NCBI RefSeq assembly: GCF_020320395.1
Contig: NZ_JAEDAH010000104.1
Location: forward strand, 1-57,225
Reading direction: 5' to 3'
DNA length: 57,225 nt
Source of the DNA: Thalassolituus marinus
Lineage (GTDB): Bacteria; Pseudomonadota; Gammaproteobacteria; Pseudomonadales; Oceanobacteraceae
Part shown: positions 1 to 9,797 of the stretch, piece by piece
Layout: every line of letters starts with the position of its first letter
Numbering within the stretch: position 1 is the stretch's first letter
Notes under the pieces: model-generated
Seen by the model: the letters and a program-made list of their open reading frames with translations, nothing else
What the model was told of the DNA's origin: nothing
Database searches by the model: none
Position numbers and translations under genes: made by a program

Positions 1-82
1 GTTCCCCTGGGAGGCAGCAGGCATTGCGGATTTAAAAGTCGTTTATAGAAAACCGATATCTTTAAAACTGTGGGACAGCAGT

Positions 83-104
83 GGAGCATCAGCTCCGTTT
101 TTTT
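83..104 (+). terminator. Rho-independent terminator of an unseen upstream gene
   Basis: GGAGC (83-87) and GCTCC (92-96) form a short stem with a 4-base loop, followed by a run of seven T (98-104). It reads on the plus strand, so it probably ends a gene lying mostly off the left edge. The first 48 bases are open in frame 1 up to TAG (46-48), but too short to identify. The T run touches the stop codon of the convergent acetyltransferase gene. Confidence 0.6.
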
Positions 105-600
105 ATTGCACTACAGGACGTTCCATATACACCGCATCTGTGCCATAACTATCACAGATGCGCGCCGTCTCATCTTCGATAAATCCCTGACGCCGCCAGA
201 AAGAATCCGCCCCCTGCACTGCTACCAGACTGATCTTCTTTACGCCCATGGACTTCGCTGACGTCAGCACCGCGTTAAATAATTTAAGCCCCAGTCCTTT
301 GCCCTGCGCACGCTGATCTACTGCAAGGTCGTGCAGATACAAAGTATCAGCACTGGAGTGCGAACTGACATCATCGATAACCTCAGACAGCGAAGGTGGA
401 TTACGGCCCGCCCAGCGGTGCGCCAGTACGTAGGCCTCAATAGCACCCTGCTCCGACACACTGACGAAGCAGCTTTGTGGAGTAATTGAGCGTTTGCAAC
501 GCAGAACTTCAAGAGGTTCAGGTGTTACTTCGGAGTAGGCACTCTCCTGCACCGACATAATGCCGGACCAATGATCATCAATAATGCGCGAAACAGACAC
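103..600 (-). CDS. GNAT family N-acetyltransferase
   Basis: A cytoplasmic acetyl-CoA-dependent N-acetyltransferase of unknown substrate, 165 aa. The acetyl-CoA pyrophosphate-binding signature is clear as QRAQGKGLGLKLF (about residues 92-104), preceded by the beta-strand LYLHDLAVD, and a later RRQGF segment fits the end of the GNAT fold. The start used is GTG at 600 with a weak AGGG upstream. An ATG at 558 (MSVQESAYSE) is an alternative, also with no clear Shine-Dalgarno sequence. The gene converges on the terminator at 83-104. The family is certain from the motif; the substrate (small molecule, peptide or protein) cannot be told. Confidence 0.85.
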   Translation of the reverse strand: MSVSRIIDDHWSGIMSVQESAYSEVTPEPLEVLRCKRSITPQSCFVSVSEQGAIEAYVLAHRWAGRNPPSLSEVIDDVSSHSSADTLYLHDLAVDQRAQGKGLGLKLFNAVLTSAKSMGVKKISLVAVQGADSFWRRQGFIEDETARICDSYGTDAVYMERPVVQ

Positions 601-677
601 AATACCCTGCAGCAGACTGAAAAATGGCCGGCAATACTAGCACACCCTTATTCAGCCGCTGTTGTTGTTTGGTATCT

Positions 678-1121
678 TCAGGCAGCAACCTGGGTTTTAA
701 GGGCTTGTCTGAGCAGCATCTGACTGCTCTGGGCTTGCTGCGGGAACTGACTGCGGCCAAGTTTCCAGCGAATGCCACGAATACCCCGGTCAGTGGCATG
801 CGTGCGCACCAGCGCGAGTAATGCTGAGTCTTCCATTTCATGCTCGTCGCGCACAACAAACGCAAAGGTTGAGTGAGAATAGCGCCCGACATAAGCATTC
901 TCTGGCGCAATGGAACGAATGATATCGCCAAGCTGTTTCATCATATGCTGTTGCGCCCAGCCAGTCTGCTCACTGTTCAGCTCACGCGCATTGGATACCT
1001 CAAGCATCAGCACAGTAAATGGACTCGCCACCCCCGGTCCGCCGACCAGTGACTCCAGCATAAAGCGTTCAATCCCCGAGCGATTAGGCAGACCTGTCGA
1101 TTCATCAATAAAAGCTTTGGT
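678..1121 (-). pseudogene. Degenerate GGDEF domain cut from its MHYT sensor by an in-frame stop
   Basis: Reading on in the same frame past the TAA at 1122-1124 gives about 147 codons that open with the classic start of a diguanylate cyclase domain (FIDESTGLPNRSG) and end at 678. At the place of the GGDEF signature the sequence is RYSHSTFAFVV, so the active site is lost and no c-di-GMP synthesis is expected. Together with the MHYT part the original protein would be about 403 aa. The segment could be translated separately from an internal ATG (1061), but that start lies inside the domain and has no good ribosome site. Either a real nonsense mutation, stop readthrough, or a sequencing error. Confidence 0.65.
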
Positions 1122-1889
1122 TTACACCCACTCTTCTTCCTGACGCATGCGCTTTTCTTCGACCAGACGCTCAGTTACATCGGCATACACTGTGAGCATG
1201 GCAATTAGACTGAAAACAACGGTAACCAGAACCACCGGAATGCCCAGTGCCATGCCTGACAACTCATTGTCCATTGCAGGCATAGACCCGGCCGGTACCA
1301 CGACAGCTTCCATTCCGGAGTAACGCATACCACACACCGCAGCACCCATAACCAATGCAGCTGCGATCTGCAACCATGCCGCACGACGTCCACGTACCGT
1401 TTGAATAAATCGGCAGATCGCTAACGCTGCCGCCGACGCTCCAACTGCGATGGCGATGGATACTGAAAACCACAGTGGATCATAGCTGACTGCAGGCGTC
1501 ATCTTCATCGCTGCCATGCCCAGATAGTGCATCAGACCGATACCTCCGCCCATCACCAGGCTACCAGAGGCCAGCGTGAGCACACCCACCGCCTGATGGC
1601 TGATCAGATACAATGCCAGTCCGGATGACAGCACAGCGGCGATGGCAGAAATAACCGTCATCGTCAGGTCATAACTCATTGGCATGCCCATTTTATAGGC
1701 GCCCATACCGGTAAAGTGCATGCTCCAGATACCCATGCCCATGGATATCGCGCCAAGTAACAGCCAGACTCGGCGTTTACTGCCAGAAACGCGGGTTAAC
1801 TGAGTGCCGAAATACAGCGCACAATAAGAGGCCAGAATCGCAATCAGGTAAGAGACGCCTACCAGGGTCAGGTCGTAACCAGCATTCAT
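1122..1889 (-). CDS. MHYT-domain integral membrane sensor, truncated before its GGDEF domain
   Basis: About 255 aa with seven predicted membrane helices. Three MHYT-type repeats are visible: WSMHFTGMGAYKM, GLMHYLGMAAMKM and CGMRYSGMEAVVV. In this family the Met/His residues of the repeats are proposed to bind copper and sense a diatomic gas or redox state, normally passing the signal to a GGDEF/EAL output. Here the protein ends with a short amphipathic linker (MRQEEEWV) just where the GGDEF domain would begin. The ATG at 1889 is used; GTG at 1895 is possible and neither has a strong ribosome site. The output domain survives downstream in frame. Confidence 0.8.
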   Translation of the reverse strand: MNAGYDLTLVGVSYLIAILASYCALYFGTQLTRVSGSKRRVWLLLGAISMGMGIWSMHFTGMGAYKMGMPMSYDLTMTVISAIAAVLSSGLALYLISHQAVGVLTLASGSLVMGGGIGLMHYLGMAAMKMTPAVSYDPLWFSVSIAIAVGASAAALAICRFIQTVRGRRAAWLQIAAALVMGAAVCGMRYSGMEAVVVPAGSMPAMDNELSGMALGIPVVLVTVVFSLIAMLTVYADVTERLVEEKRMRQEEEWV

Positions 1890-2121
1890 ATCCACATCAA
1901 AAGTAGTTGATTAATTTACTCAGGTATCATGACGTAACAAGCCATATCGGAGAATGTGACCTTACATAACTTATCGATTTAGTCAGGTATTTTGCGTCGA
2001 TCTGAACAAAGTCTGATCAATTCGTGGAATAACGGCGGCGCAAAAACATTCGCAGAACGGATGCCCGAGAGCAGACAAGCCACCAGGAAAGAAAGAATAA
2101 CGAGAGGAACAAAGCGTAAAT

Positions 2122-2198
2122 TGGTCGGGATGAGAGGATTCGAACCTCCGACATCCAACACCCCATGCTGGCGCGCTACCAGGCTGCGCTACATCCCG
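2122..2198 (-). tRNA. tRNA-Pro (anticodon GGG)
   Basis: A 77-base cloverleaf on the minus strand. The acceptor stem CGGGATG pairs with CATCCCG, followed by discriminator A and an encoded CCA end. The anticodon stem CCAGC/GTTGG encloses the loop ATGGGGT, giving anticodon GGG, and the T arm is GGAGGTTCGAATCCT. The D arm (TAGC...) carries the usual GCAGCCTGGTAGCGC. A TATACT box (complement of 2233-2238) upstream is a likely -10 element. It lies downstream of the pheST-ihfA-merR cluster, a common arrangement in pseudomonads and relatives. Confidence 0.97.
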
Positions 2199-2265
2199 AC
2201 AAAGACTTCAGACGCGCGTCTGAACGAAGCTGAGTATACCTAAGACACTGAAAAGATAAAGATTT

Positions 2266-2634
2266 TCAGTCGCGACCATCAGGGCCCAGAAGATCGGCAA
2301 GCTCTTTCAGTTCGTTGATCATATTCTTGATCAGCGCCTGATCCATCGCTACCGCATTGGAGTCGCCTTCTTCCGACAGGCGTTGTCGGGCTCCACCAAT
2401 GGTGTAGCCCTCGTGATAAAGCAATGCACGGATTTCACGCACCAGGATCACATCCTGACGCTGATAATAACGGCGATTACCACGGCGCTTGACCGGGCTG
2501 AGCTGAGGAAACTCCTGCTCCCAGTAGCGCAGAACGTGCGGCTTAACATCGCACAGCTCACTCACCTCACCAATGGTGAAGTAGCGCTTGGCTGGAATAG
2601 GAGGAAGCTCGTTATTGTGGCTGGGTTCCAGCAT
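2266..2634 (-). CDS. MerR-family transcriptional regulator linked to ihfA
   Basis: A 122-aa DNA-binding protein. The MerR winged helix-turn-helix is clear: [22 protein letters not shown], with the KRRGNRRYY wing. There is no C-terminal Cys-rich metal site, so it is not a metal-sensing MerR; the C-terminal helix is short. This uncharacterised regulator follows ihfA in many gammaproteobacteria. The ATG at 2634 (MLEPSHNN) has GGAAG just upstream and overlaps the ihfA end by 23 bases; a GTG at 2646 is less likely. It is the last gene of the pheST-ihfA operon. Its targets are unknown. Confidence 0.88.
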   Translation of the reverse strand: MLEPSHNNELPPIPAKRYFTIGEVSELCDVKPHVLRYWEQEFPQLSPVKRRGNRRYYQRQDVILVREIRALLYHEGYTIGGARQRLSEEGDSNAVAMDQALIKNMINELKELADLLGPDGRD

Positions 2635-2917
2635 AAGCTTCCACACGCACCTTGAGTTTCTGTCCTGGCTTGAACGTCACAACCCGGCGGGCAGAGATGG
2701 GAATCTCTTCACCGGTTTTCGGATTGCGACCTGGTCTCTGGCGCTTATCACGCAGATCAAAGTTGCCGAAACCCGACAACTTCACCTGCTCATTGCGACT
2801 CAGGCTATCGCGAATCTCATCAAAAAAGAGATCCACCATATCTTTCGCCTCGCGCTTATTCAGACCAAGATCTTCAAACAGTTTTTCTGCCAGTTCAGCT
2901 TTGGTCAAAGCGGACAT
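2612..2917 (-). CDS. ihfA: Integration host factor subunit alpha
   Basis: A 101-aa HU/IHF-fold nucleoid protein that pairs with IhfB to bind and sharply bend DNA for recombination, replication and sigma-54 transcription. It opens with [19 protein letters not shown], and has the hallmark [21 protein letters not shown] arm (shown here only in part by its key residues P, G, R, N-P) that inserts Pro into the minor groove. Length and sequence match IhfA rather than IhfB. The gene begins one base after the pheT stop with AGGGG as ribosome site inside the pheT end, so the two are co-translated, and it overlaps the MerR-like gene downstream. Confidence 0.97.
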   Translation of the reverse strand: MSALTKAELAEKLFEDLGLNKREAKDMVDLFFDEIRDSLSRNEQVKLSGFGNFDLRDKRQRPGRNPKTGEEIPISARRVVTFKPGQKLKVRVEAYAGTQPQ

Positions 2918-2918
2918 G

Positions 2919-5294
2919 CTAACCCCTTAGCGTTGCTCCCAGGCTATCTTCAAGATGAGCCAGTACTGATGATACAGAATCGTTCACTTCTTCATCAGTC
3001 AATGTGCGGGAAGGATGCTGCCAGGTCAACCCCAATGCGAGACTTTTTCTATCAGGATCAATGCCTTTGCCGACATACACATCAAACAGGTTGAGCTTTA
3101 TCAGGTACTCCCCTGCTTTTGCACGAATTCCTGAAAGAACCGCATCAACCGGTACATCCTGAGCAACAACCAGAGCCAGATCACGACGCATTTCCGGGAA
3201 CTTGGAGATGTCTTCATACGATGGCACGGCGATATCACGAATGGCTTCCAGATCCAGTTCGGCAACGAACAGTGCCTGTTTTACGCCAACTTTCTTCTGT
3301 GTCGCAGGATGCAGCGCACCAATCCAACCTATTGGCTGGCCGTTTTTCAGAATACGAGCGCTCTGTCCTGGGTGCAGTGCCGGATGCTGAGCAACCTCAA
3401 AGCGATAGGCAGAGGCGTCACCACCACGAGCCAGCAATGCTTCTACATCGCCTTTCAGGTCGAAGAAGTCGACCGGAGCTTCCTGTTCACTCCAGCTCTG
3501 AGTCAGACGATTACCACAAACCAGCATCGCCAGGGTCGGGATCTGCTTCAGGCCATCAGCCTCAGGTACAAAACGCAGGCCGGTCTCGAACAGGCGCACA
3601 CGTGGCTGCTGACGCTTGAGGTTGTAGCTGGCTGCTGACACCAGACCAGTGAGCAGCGTGGTACGCATCACGCTCATTTCCGCCGAAATCGGATTGAGCA
3701 ACGCCAGTGCTTCGCGCTCCGGGTCGAGGGCTTTCTGCAATTCTGGTTCTACGAAGCTGTAGGTAATAGCTTCCTGGAAACCACGAGCAATCATCTGACG
3801 ACGCAAGTCGCGGATGGCCATGCGGGATTCCGGCGCTTTTGCCAGCGGTGTTGCTGCCGCAGGAGTACGTACTGGCAGACGGTTATAACCGTAAATACGC
3901 GCCAGTTCTTCGATCAGATCGGCTTCGATCGCCATATCGAAACGGTAAGACGGTGCAGTCACTGCCCAACCTTCTTCGCTGGCTTCGGTGTTCATACCAA
4001 GGCGAACCAGAATATCGGTCACTTCGTCGTCGGCCATGGTCAGGCTCAGTACCTGCTCAATGCGCTTACGACGCAGAGTGATATCTGCTGCTTTTGGCAG
4101 GTCCGCTTCGGAAGCGACTTCAGTCACTGGGCCTGGCTGACCGCCACAGATGTCGAGTACCAGTTGAGTGGCACGTTCCATCGCGGTACGGGCAATGTTG
4201 TAGTCCACGCCGCGCTCGAAGCGATGCGAAGAATCGGTGTGCAGACCGTAGTTACGGGCACGACCAGCAATAGAGATAGGGTTAAAGAACGCAGCTTCCA
4301 GCAGCAGATCCTGAGTTTCTTCGTTCACGCCTGAGTGTTCGCCACCCATGACACCGGCCATAGCCAGTGGTTTAGCGTGATCGGCAATCACCAGCGTGTC
4401 GGCAGTCAGTTCAACTTCCTGACCGTCGAGCAGAGTGAGCTTCTCGCCCTGCTCTGCCATGCGAACGCGGATACCACCTTCAATGCGGTTCAGGTCGAAC
4501 GCGTGCATTGGCTGGCCCAGTTCGAGCAGTACGAAGTTGGTGATATCAACCACCGGGTCGATGGAGCGGATACCGCTACGACGCAGTTTCTCTACCATCC
4601 ACAGCGGCGTTTCGGCCTTAACGTTAACGCCCTTAACAACACGGCCCAGGTAACGAGGACACGCATCAGATGCTGATACTTCGATGCTGGCAACGTCGTC
4701 GATGGCTGGAGCAACAGGAGCAAACTCTGGAGCCGTGACAGCAGTACGGCTCAGTACGCCGACTTCACGGGCCAGGCCTGCGATGCTCAAACAGTCTGCG
4801 CGGTTAGGCGTCAGATCCACTTCAATCACAGTGTCGTCGAGGTTCAGGTATTCGCGAAAGTCCATGCCGACAGTCGCGGAGTCAGGCAGCTCCATCAGGC
4901 CGTCAGAGCTTTCTGCCATACCGAGTTCAGCTTCGGCACACAGCATGCCGAATGACTCGACACCACGCAGCTTGGCTTTTTTGATTTTGAAATCACCCGG
5001 AAGCACCGCACCAATTTTGGCGAACGGAATCTTCAGGCCTTCACGTACATTGGCCGCGCCACATACGATCTGGAATGTTTCGGTGCCGTCAGTCACCTGA
5101 CACAGACTCAGTTTGTCGGCATCCGGGTGCTGTTCGCGGGTAACCACCTGACCCACAACAATACCTGAGAACTTACCGGCAACCGCTTCGGCGCCATCGA
5201 CTTCGAGGCCGGCCAGGGTCAGCTGATCGACCAGTTCCTGAGTATCAATCTCAGGGTTTACCCATTCGCGTAACCACTGTTCGCTGAATTTCAT
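2919..5294 (-). CDS. pheT: Phenylalanine--tRNA ligase beta subunit
   Basis: A 791-aa subunit of the (alpha-beta)2 synthetase that charges tRNA-Phe. The N-terminal EMAP-type tRNA-binding domain (about 40-150), the B3/B4 editing domain (about 210-360, with the [10 protein letters not shown] segment), the B5 DNA-binding-like domain (about 400-475), and the C-terminal anticodon-binding FDX-ACB domain (about 695-791, ending [16 protein letters not shown]) are all present. Full-length for the family. The start ATG has AGGGGAT upstream and lies 17 bases after pheS, so the subunits are made from one transcript. Confidence 0.98.
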   Translation of the reverse strand: MKFSEQWLREWVNPEIDTQELVDQLTLAGLEVDGAEAVAGKFSGIVVGQVVTREQHPDADKLSLCQVTDGTETFQIVCGAANVREGLKIPFAKIGAVLPGDFKIKKAKLRGVESFGMLCAEAELGMAESSDGLMELPDSATVGMDFREYLNLDDTVIEVDLTPNRADCLSIAGLAREVGVLSRTAVTAPEFAPVAPAIDDVASIEVSASDACPRYLGRVVKGVNVKAETPLWMVEKLRRSGIRSIDPVVDITNFVLLELGQPMHAFDLNRIEGGIRVRMAEQGEKLTLLDGQEVELTADTLVIADHAKPLAMAGVMGGEHSGVNEETQDLLLEAAFFNPISIAGRARNYGLHTDSSHRFERGVDYNIARTAMERATQLVLDICGGQPGPVTEVASEADLPKAADITLRRKRIEQVLSLTMADDEVTDILVRLGMNTEASEEGWAVTAPSYRFDMAIEADLIEELARIYGYNRLPVRTPAAATPLAKAPESRMAIRDLRRQMIARGFQEAITYSFVEPELQKALDPEREALALLNPISAEMSVMRTTLLTGLVSAASYNLKRQQPRVRLFETGLRFVPEADGLKQIPTLAMLVCGNRLTQSWSEQEAPVDFFDLKGDVEALLARGGDASAYRFEVAQHPALHPGQSARILKNGQPIGWIGALHPATQKKVGVKQALFVAELDLEAIRDIAVPSYEDISKFPEMRRDLALVVAQDVPVDAVLSGIRAKAGEYLIKLNLFDVYVGKGIDPDRKSLALGLTWQHPSRTLTDEEVNDSVSSVLAHLEDSLGATLRG

Positions 5295-5311
5295 TTCTTA
5301 TATCCCCTGAA

Positions 5312-6319
<1,008 letters not shown>

Positions 6320-6354
6320 TTATGATCCTGAAAGGTCATCTTTTGAATTAGCTC

Positions 6355-6465
6355 TTACCGCAACGGCTTCATACACAACCAGCGGTAGAAAGGCGCTCTG
6401 GTAAGAACTAACGGCTCTAATATAAATCGGCAAAAAAATAGGGGAGGTCTTTCAAAGAAAGCCAC
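6355..6465 (-). promoter_or_regulatory. Possible Phe-rich leader ORF upstream of pheS
   Basis: A GTG (6463-6465) seven bases after AGGA opens a 36-codon frame whose first 14 residues are VAFFERPPLFFCRF, five of them Phe; it ends at TAA 6355-6357. The start lies in the 5' arm of the terminator at 6432-6473, so a ribosome here would disrupt the hairpin. Resemblance to the E. coli pheM leader peptide is in composition only: two of the Phe codons come from the terminator's T run, so chance is a real possibility. A further inverted repeat (6348-6359 with 6400-6411) lies between the terminator and pheS. Confidence 0.3.
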
Positions 6466-6473
6466 TCCCCTAT
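6432..6473 (-). terminator. Strong Rho-independent terminator/attenuator between rplT and pheS
   Basis: On the minus strand a 9-base arm ATAGGGGAG pairs with CTCCCCTAT, with an inner CTTTC/GAAAG stem, followed by seven T. Two further inverted repeats lie between it and rplT (around 6505-6530 and 6477-6503). It either ends the thrS-infC-rpmI-rplT transcript or serves as the attenuator that controls pheST, as known in E. coli at this same position. Confidence 0.85.
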
Positions 6474-6532
6474 CCTCGATCAGACACTAGCGTATCTGAT
6501 CAGCGCTGTATTCCCCTCAGGGAATCAGTGAA

Positions 6533-6886
6533 TTACAGGCTGGTCTTGGCTTTTTCAACCAGAGCCGCAAATGCTGCCTTTTCATTCACTGCCAGATCAG
6601 CCAGAACCTTACGGTCGATTTCAACAGCGGCTTTTTTCAGGCCGTTGATGAACTTGCTGTAAGACAGACCGTTCTGACGTGCACCGGCGTTGATACGCGC
6701 GATCCACAGCTGACGGAACTGACGCTTACGCTGACGACGGTCACGGTATGCGTACTGACCAGCTTTGATCACAGCCTGTTTAGCTACACGGAATACACGG
6801 CTACGAGCACCGTAGTAACCTTTAGCCTGCTTCAGAATTTTTTTGTGACGACGACGAGCGATCACACCACGTTTTACACGAGCCAT
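6533..6886 (-). CDS. rplT: 50S ribosomal protein L20
   Basis: A 117-aa basic protein that binds 23S rRNA early in 50S assembly. It shows the family's [20 protein letters not shown] start (first 20 residues) and the conserved [18 protein letters not shown] block. The ATG at 6886 follows AGGAG with good spacing. It lies 24 bases after rpmI. In E. coli L20 represses rpmI-rplT translation; the same could hold here but the RNA site has not been demonstrated. Confidence 0.98.
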   Translation of the reverse strand: MARVKRGVIARRRHKKILKQAKGYYGARSRVFRVAKQAVIKAGQYAYRDRRQRKRQFRQLWIARINAGARQNGLSYSKFINGLKKAAVEIDRKVLADLAVNEKAAFAALVEKAKTSL

Positions 6887-6910
6887 AATTTATCTCCTGA
6901 ACAGTACCAA

Positions 6911-7105
6911 TTAAAGGTTAGGCAGCATGCGTACTACCAGCTTCACATCTGAGGCATTGAGCTGAGTCATGCCGCGCAGATGACGCTTACGCTTGGTGCT
7001 TTTCTTAGTCAGGATGTGGCTACGGAAAGCTTTGCGGTGTTTAAAGCCGTTCGCAGTCTTCTTGAAGCGCTTAGCTGCGCCGCTCTTAGTTTTGATTTTA
7101 GGCAT
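6911..7105 (-). CDS. rpmI: 50S ribosomal protein L35
   Basis: A 64-aa basic protein, [17 protein letters not shown] at the start and [16 protein letters not shown] (residues 49-64) at the end, the full standard length. The ATG at 7105 with TTGGAG seven bases upstream is chosen; a longer in-frame reading to 7171 has no support in the family. It sits between infC and rplT as in most gammaproteobacteria. Confidence 0.98.
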   Translation of the reverse strand: MPKIKTKSGAAKRFKKTANGFKHRKAFRSHILTKKSTKRKRHLRGMTQLNASDVKLVVRMLPNL

Positions 7106-7214
7106 TTTGTTACTCCAAAAGTTAATGGCGCGTACAGAAACTAAGACCCTGTACAACACCTGCCGCTTCAAACAGAAGCTTAATGCTCCTGTAGTGCCTG
7201 GCAGAACGTATAAA

Positions 7215-7233
7215 CCCCGGACCAGGTCCGGGG
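7215..7233 (-). promoter_or_regulatory. Stem-loop in the infC-rpmI spacer
   Basis: CCCCGGACC and GGTCCGGGG form a 9-bp, very GC-rich hairpin with a one-base centre (in practice a slightly larger loop), followed on the minus strand by TTTATA. It lies in the 153-base infC-rpmI spacer where, in E. coli, L20-binding RNA structures regulate rpmI-rplT. It could be a weak terminator or part of such a control RNA; the sequence alone does not decide. Confidence 0.5.
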
Positions 7234-7258
7234 TCTGGGCGTCCGTTTGAAAGCCAGA

Positions 7259-7801
7259 CTACTTCTTCTTGGAAGGGGCGATTACCATCACCATCTGACG
7301 ACCTTCCAGTTTTGGACGCTGTTCAACGCTGCCGAGTTCTTCAAGATCTTTCTCGACACGCATCATCAGTTCCATACCAATGTTCTGGTGCGCCATTTCA
7401 CGGCCACGGAAGCGAAGAGAAATCTTCGCCTTGTCGCCCGCTTCCAGGAAACGTTTCAGATTACGCAATTTAATCTGATAGTCCCCTTCCTCAGTGCCCG
7501 GACGGAATTTGATTTCCTTAATCTGGACCTGATGTTGTCTTTTCTTGGCTTCGGCCTTTTGCTTTTTCTCTTCGTAAAGCTTCTTACCGAAGTCCATCAC
7601 CTTACAGACGATTGGATCGCCGTCTGAAATCTGTACCAGATCCAGCTCAGCTTCGGCTGCCGCTTCAAGTGCCTCTTCCAACGAGACGACGCCAATCTGG
7701 CTGCCGTCTGCGCCAATCAAACGAACTTCGCTTGCACGAATGTTATCGTTGATAGCGGCTCGGTTGTCTGGGCGGCCGCCTTTTCTGTTATCGCGTCTGA
7801 T
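7259..7801 (-). CDS. infC: Translation initiation factor IF-3, with a non-ATG (ATC) start
   Basis: IF-3 prevents early subunit joining and checks initiator tRNA and start codon. Reading upstream of the TTG at 7720 keeps the conserved N-terminal domain ([18 protein letters not shown]) open as far as the thrS stop, with no ATG, GTG or TTG there. The likely starts are two consecutive ATC codons (7799-7801 and 7802-7804) behind GGAG inside the thrS end. The second gives 180 aa, the E. coli IF-3 length. Rare AUU/AUC starts are the established basis of infC autoregulation. The C-terminal domain ([20 protein letters not shown] region) is complete. Confidence 0.93.
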   Translation of the reverse strand: MRRDNRKGGRPDNRAAINDNIRASEVRLIGADGSQIGVVSLEEALEAAAEAELDLVQISDGDPIVCKVMDFGKKLYEEKKQKAEAKKRQHQVQIKEIKFRPGTEEGDYQIKLRNLKRFLEAGDKAKISLRFRGREMAHQNIGMELMMRVEKDLEELGSVEQRPKLEGRQMVMVIAPSKKK

Positions 7802-7803
7802 GA

Positions 7804-9735
7804 TCAGTTCTCCATTCCAAACCGGCCGCGCTGTGCGATGGCGCCTTCAAGCAGTTCTTCGAAGGCTTCTACGCTCATAGTCCCCAGGTCTTCACCTTTA
7901 CGGGTACGCACTGCGACGGTGTTTGTTTCTACTTCTTTATCCCCTACCACCAACTGGAAGGGTACCTTGTGCAAAGTGTGCTCGCGGATTTTAAAGCCGA
8001 TCTTCTCGTTTCTCAAGTCCGCCTCTGCCCTGAAGCCCTTAGATTTCAGGCTTTTGGCAAGATTTTCGCAATACTCGGCCTGATTGTCGGTAATATTCAG
8101 TACAGAAACCTGCTGTGGAGCCAACCATGGCGGCATCGCACCCGCATAGTGTTCAATCAGAATACCGACAAAACGTTCGAAAGAACCCAGAATCGCACGG
8201 TGCAGCATCACTGGTGTTTTACGCTCGCCATCTTCATCGACAAACTGTGCACCAAGGCGCCCTGGCAGCATGAAGTCCAGCTGCAGCGTACCGCACTGCC
8301 ACACACGATTCAGACAGTCACGCAGTGAGAACTCGATCTTAGGGCCGTAGAATGCACCTTCACCCGGCTGCAGATCCCAATCCAGGCCTGCTTCATTCAA
8401 CGCGTCTTCCAGTGCCGCTTCTGCCAGATCCCATTGAGAGTCATCACCGATACGACCTTCCGGACGAGTCGACAGCTTCATTTCAACCGCGTCAAAGCCG
8501 AAATCTTTGTATACATCCAGCGTCAGCTTGATGAAATCCGAGGCTTCCTTACGAATCTGCTTCTCAGTAACGAAAATGTGCGCGTCATCCTGAGTAAAAC
8601 CACGCACACGCATAATGCCGTGCAGTGCACCTGATGGCTCGTTACGGTGACAGGAGCCGAACTCCGCCAGACGCATTGGCAGGTCACGGTAGCTCTTCAG
8701 CCCCTGATTGAACACCTGAATATGACACGGGCAGTTCATTGGCTTAACAGCATAGTGGCGTTTTTCAGACTCAGTGGTGAACATCGCATCGGCGTAATGT
8801 TCCCAGTGGCCTGATTTCTCCCACAGAGTACGGTCAACCACCTGCGGAGTCTTGATCTCCAGGTAGCCAGCATCGCGCTGCACCTTACGCATGTACTGTT
8901 CCAGCACCTGATACATGGTCCAGCCATTCGGATGCCAGAACACCATACCCGGCGCTTCTTCCTGCAGGTGGAACAGATCCAGCTGCTTAGCCAGTTTACG
9001 GTGGTCACGCTTTTCCGCTTCTTCGATGCGTGTGATGTAAGCTTTCAGGTCTTTCTTGTCGTTCCAGGCAGTACCATAGATACGCTGCAACTGTTTGTTC
9101 TGCGAATCACCGCGCCAGTAGGCGCCCGACACACGCTGCAACTTAAATACGCGCATCACGCGGGTGTTCGGTACGTGCGGACCGATACACATATCGGTGT
9201 ATTCTTCGTGGTGATACAAGCCGACTTCGGTTTCGCCCTTCTCAATCAGACCATCAACCAGTTCGACTTTGTAATCTTCCTGACGATCAACGAAAACGCG
9301 ACGCGCTTCTTTAATAGGCGTCATCTTCTTGATGACGTCGTAATCTTTCTTGATCAGTTCTTTGATACGCGTTTCGATCGCCGTAACGTCTTCCGGAGTG
9401 AAAGGACGCTCATAGTCGATGTCGTAATAGAAGCCGTCCTCAATCACCGGACCAATCGCCATCTTCGCAGTCGGGTACAGCTGTTTAACGGCATGACCGA
9501 CCAGGTGAGCAAAGGAGTGACGGATTACTTCCAGACCTTCCTGATCACGACCGGTGATCAGAGAAACTTCGGCGTCTTCCGTAATGATTTCACAGGCATC
9601 AACCAGCTTGCCATTGATACGACCGCAAACCGTCGCTTTCGCCAGACCAGGGCCGATATCTTCAGCGACCTGCATCAGGGTTACGGGTTGGTCGAATTCG
9701 CGCTTGGAACCATCAGGAAGGGTAATAACAGGCAT
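7804..9735 (-). CDS. thrS: Threonine--tRNA ligase
   Basis: A 643-aa class II synthetase. It has the N-terminal TGS domain (about 1-60), the editing domain with [11 protein letters not shown] (HxxxH, near 72-82), the catalytic core with the zinc-ligand motif [12 protein letters not shown] and [20 protein letters not shown], and a C-terminal anticodon-binding domain (about 540-643). Full length. The ATG at 9735 has AGGAT upstream. Its stop overlaps the infC start codons, so the two are translationally linked. The 62-base leader holds a hairpin GTGGCC/GGCCAC (9754-9774), a possible operator for autoregulation. Confidence 0.98.
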   Translation of the reverse strand: MPVITLPDGSKREFDQPVTLMQVAEDIGPGLAKATVCGRINGKLVDACEIITEDAEVSLITGRDQEGLEVIRHSFAHLVGHAVKQLYPTAKMAIGPVIEDGFYYDIDYERPFTPEDVTAIETRIKELIKKDYDVIKKMTPIKEARRVFVDRQEDYKVELVDGLIEKGETEVGLYHHEEYTDMCIGPHVPNTRVMRVFKLQRVSGAYWRGDSQNKQLQRIYGTAWNDKKDLKAYITRIEEAEKRDHRKLAKQLDLFHLQEEAPGMVFWHPNGWTMYQVLEQYMRKVQRDAGYLEIKTPQVVDRTLWEKSGHWEHYADAMFTTESEKRHYAVKPMNCPCHIQVFNQGLKSYRDLPMRLAEFGSCHRNEPSGALHGIMRVRGFTQDDAHIFVTEKQIRKEASDFIKLTLDVYKDFGFDAVEMKLSTRPEGRIGDDSQWDLAEAALEDALNEAGLDWDLQPGEGAFYGPKIEFSLRDCLNRVWQCGTLQLDFMLPGRLGAQFVDEDGERKTPVMLHRAILGSFERFVGILIEHYAGAMPPWLAPQQVSVLNITDNQAEYCENLAKSLKSKGFRAEADLRNEKIGFKIREHTLHKVPFQLVVGDKEVETNTVAVRTRKGEDLGTMSVEAFEELLEGAIAQRGRFGMEN

Positions 9736-9753
9736 ATCAGATCCTTGTCAGTG

Positions 9754-9774
9754 GTGGCCCCCACGACAGGCCAC
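9754..9774 (-). promoter_or_regulatory. Hairpin in the thrS leader
   Basis: A 6-bp GC stem (GTGGCC, 9754-9759; GGCCAC, 9769-9774) stands 19 bases upstream of the thrS start. There is no T run, so it is not an ordinary terminator for the AraC-type gene before it. E. coli thrS is repressed by its own product binding hairpins that mimic tRNA-Thr; whether this hairpin does so is a guess. Confidence 0.3.
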
Positions 9775-9797
9775 ATGAATTTAAAAGAGGACGTACT

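Noticed and set aside
1992-2243. 83-aa plus-strand ORF containing MRGFEPPTSNTPCW
   Set aside because: It is the antisense of the tRNA-Pro gene; this peptide is a well-known false translation of tRNA sequence.
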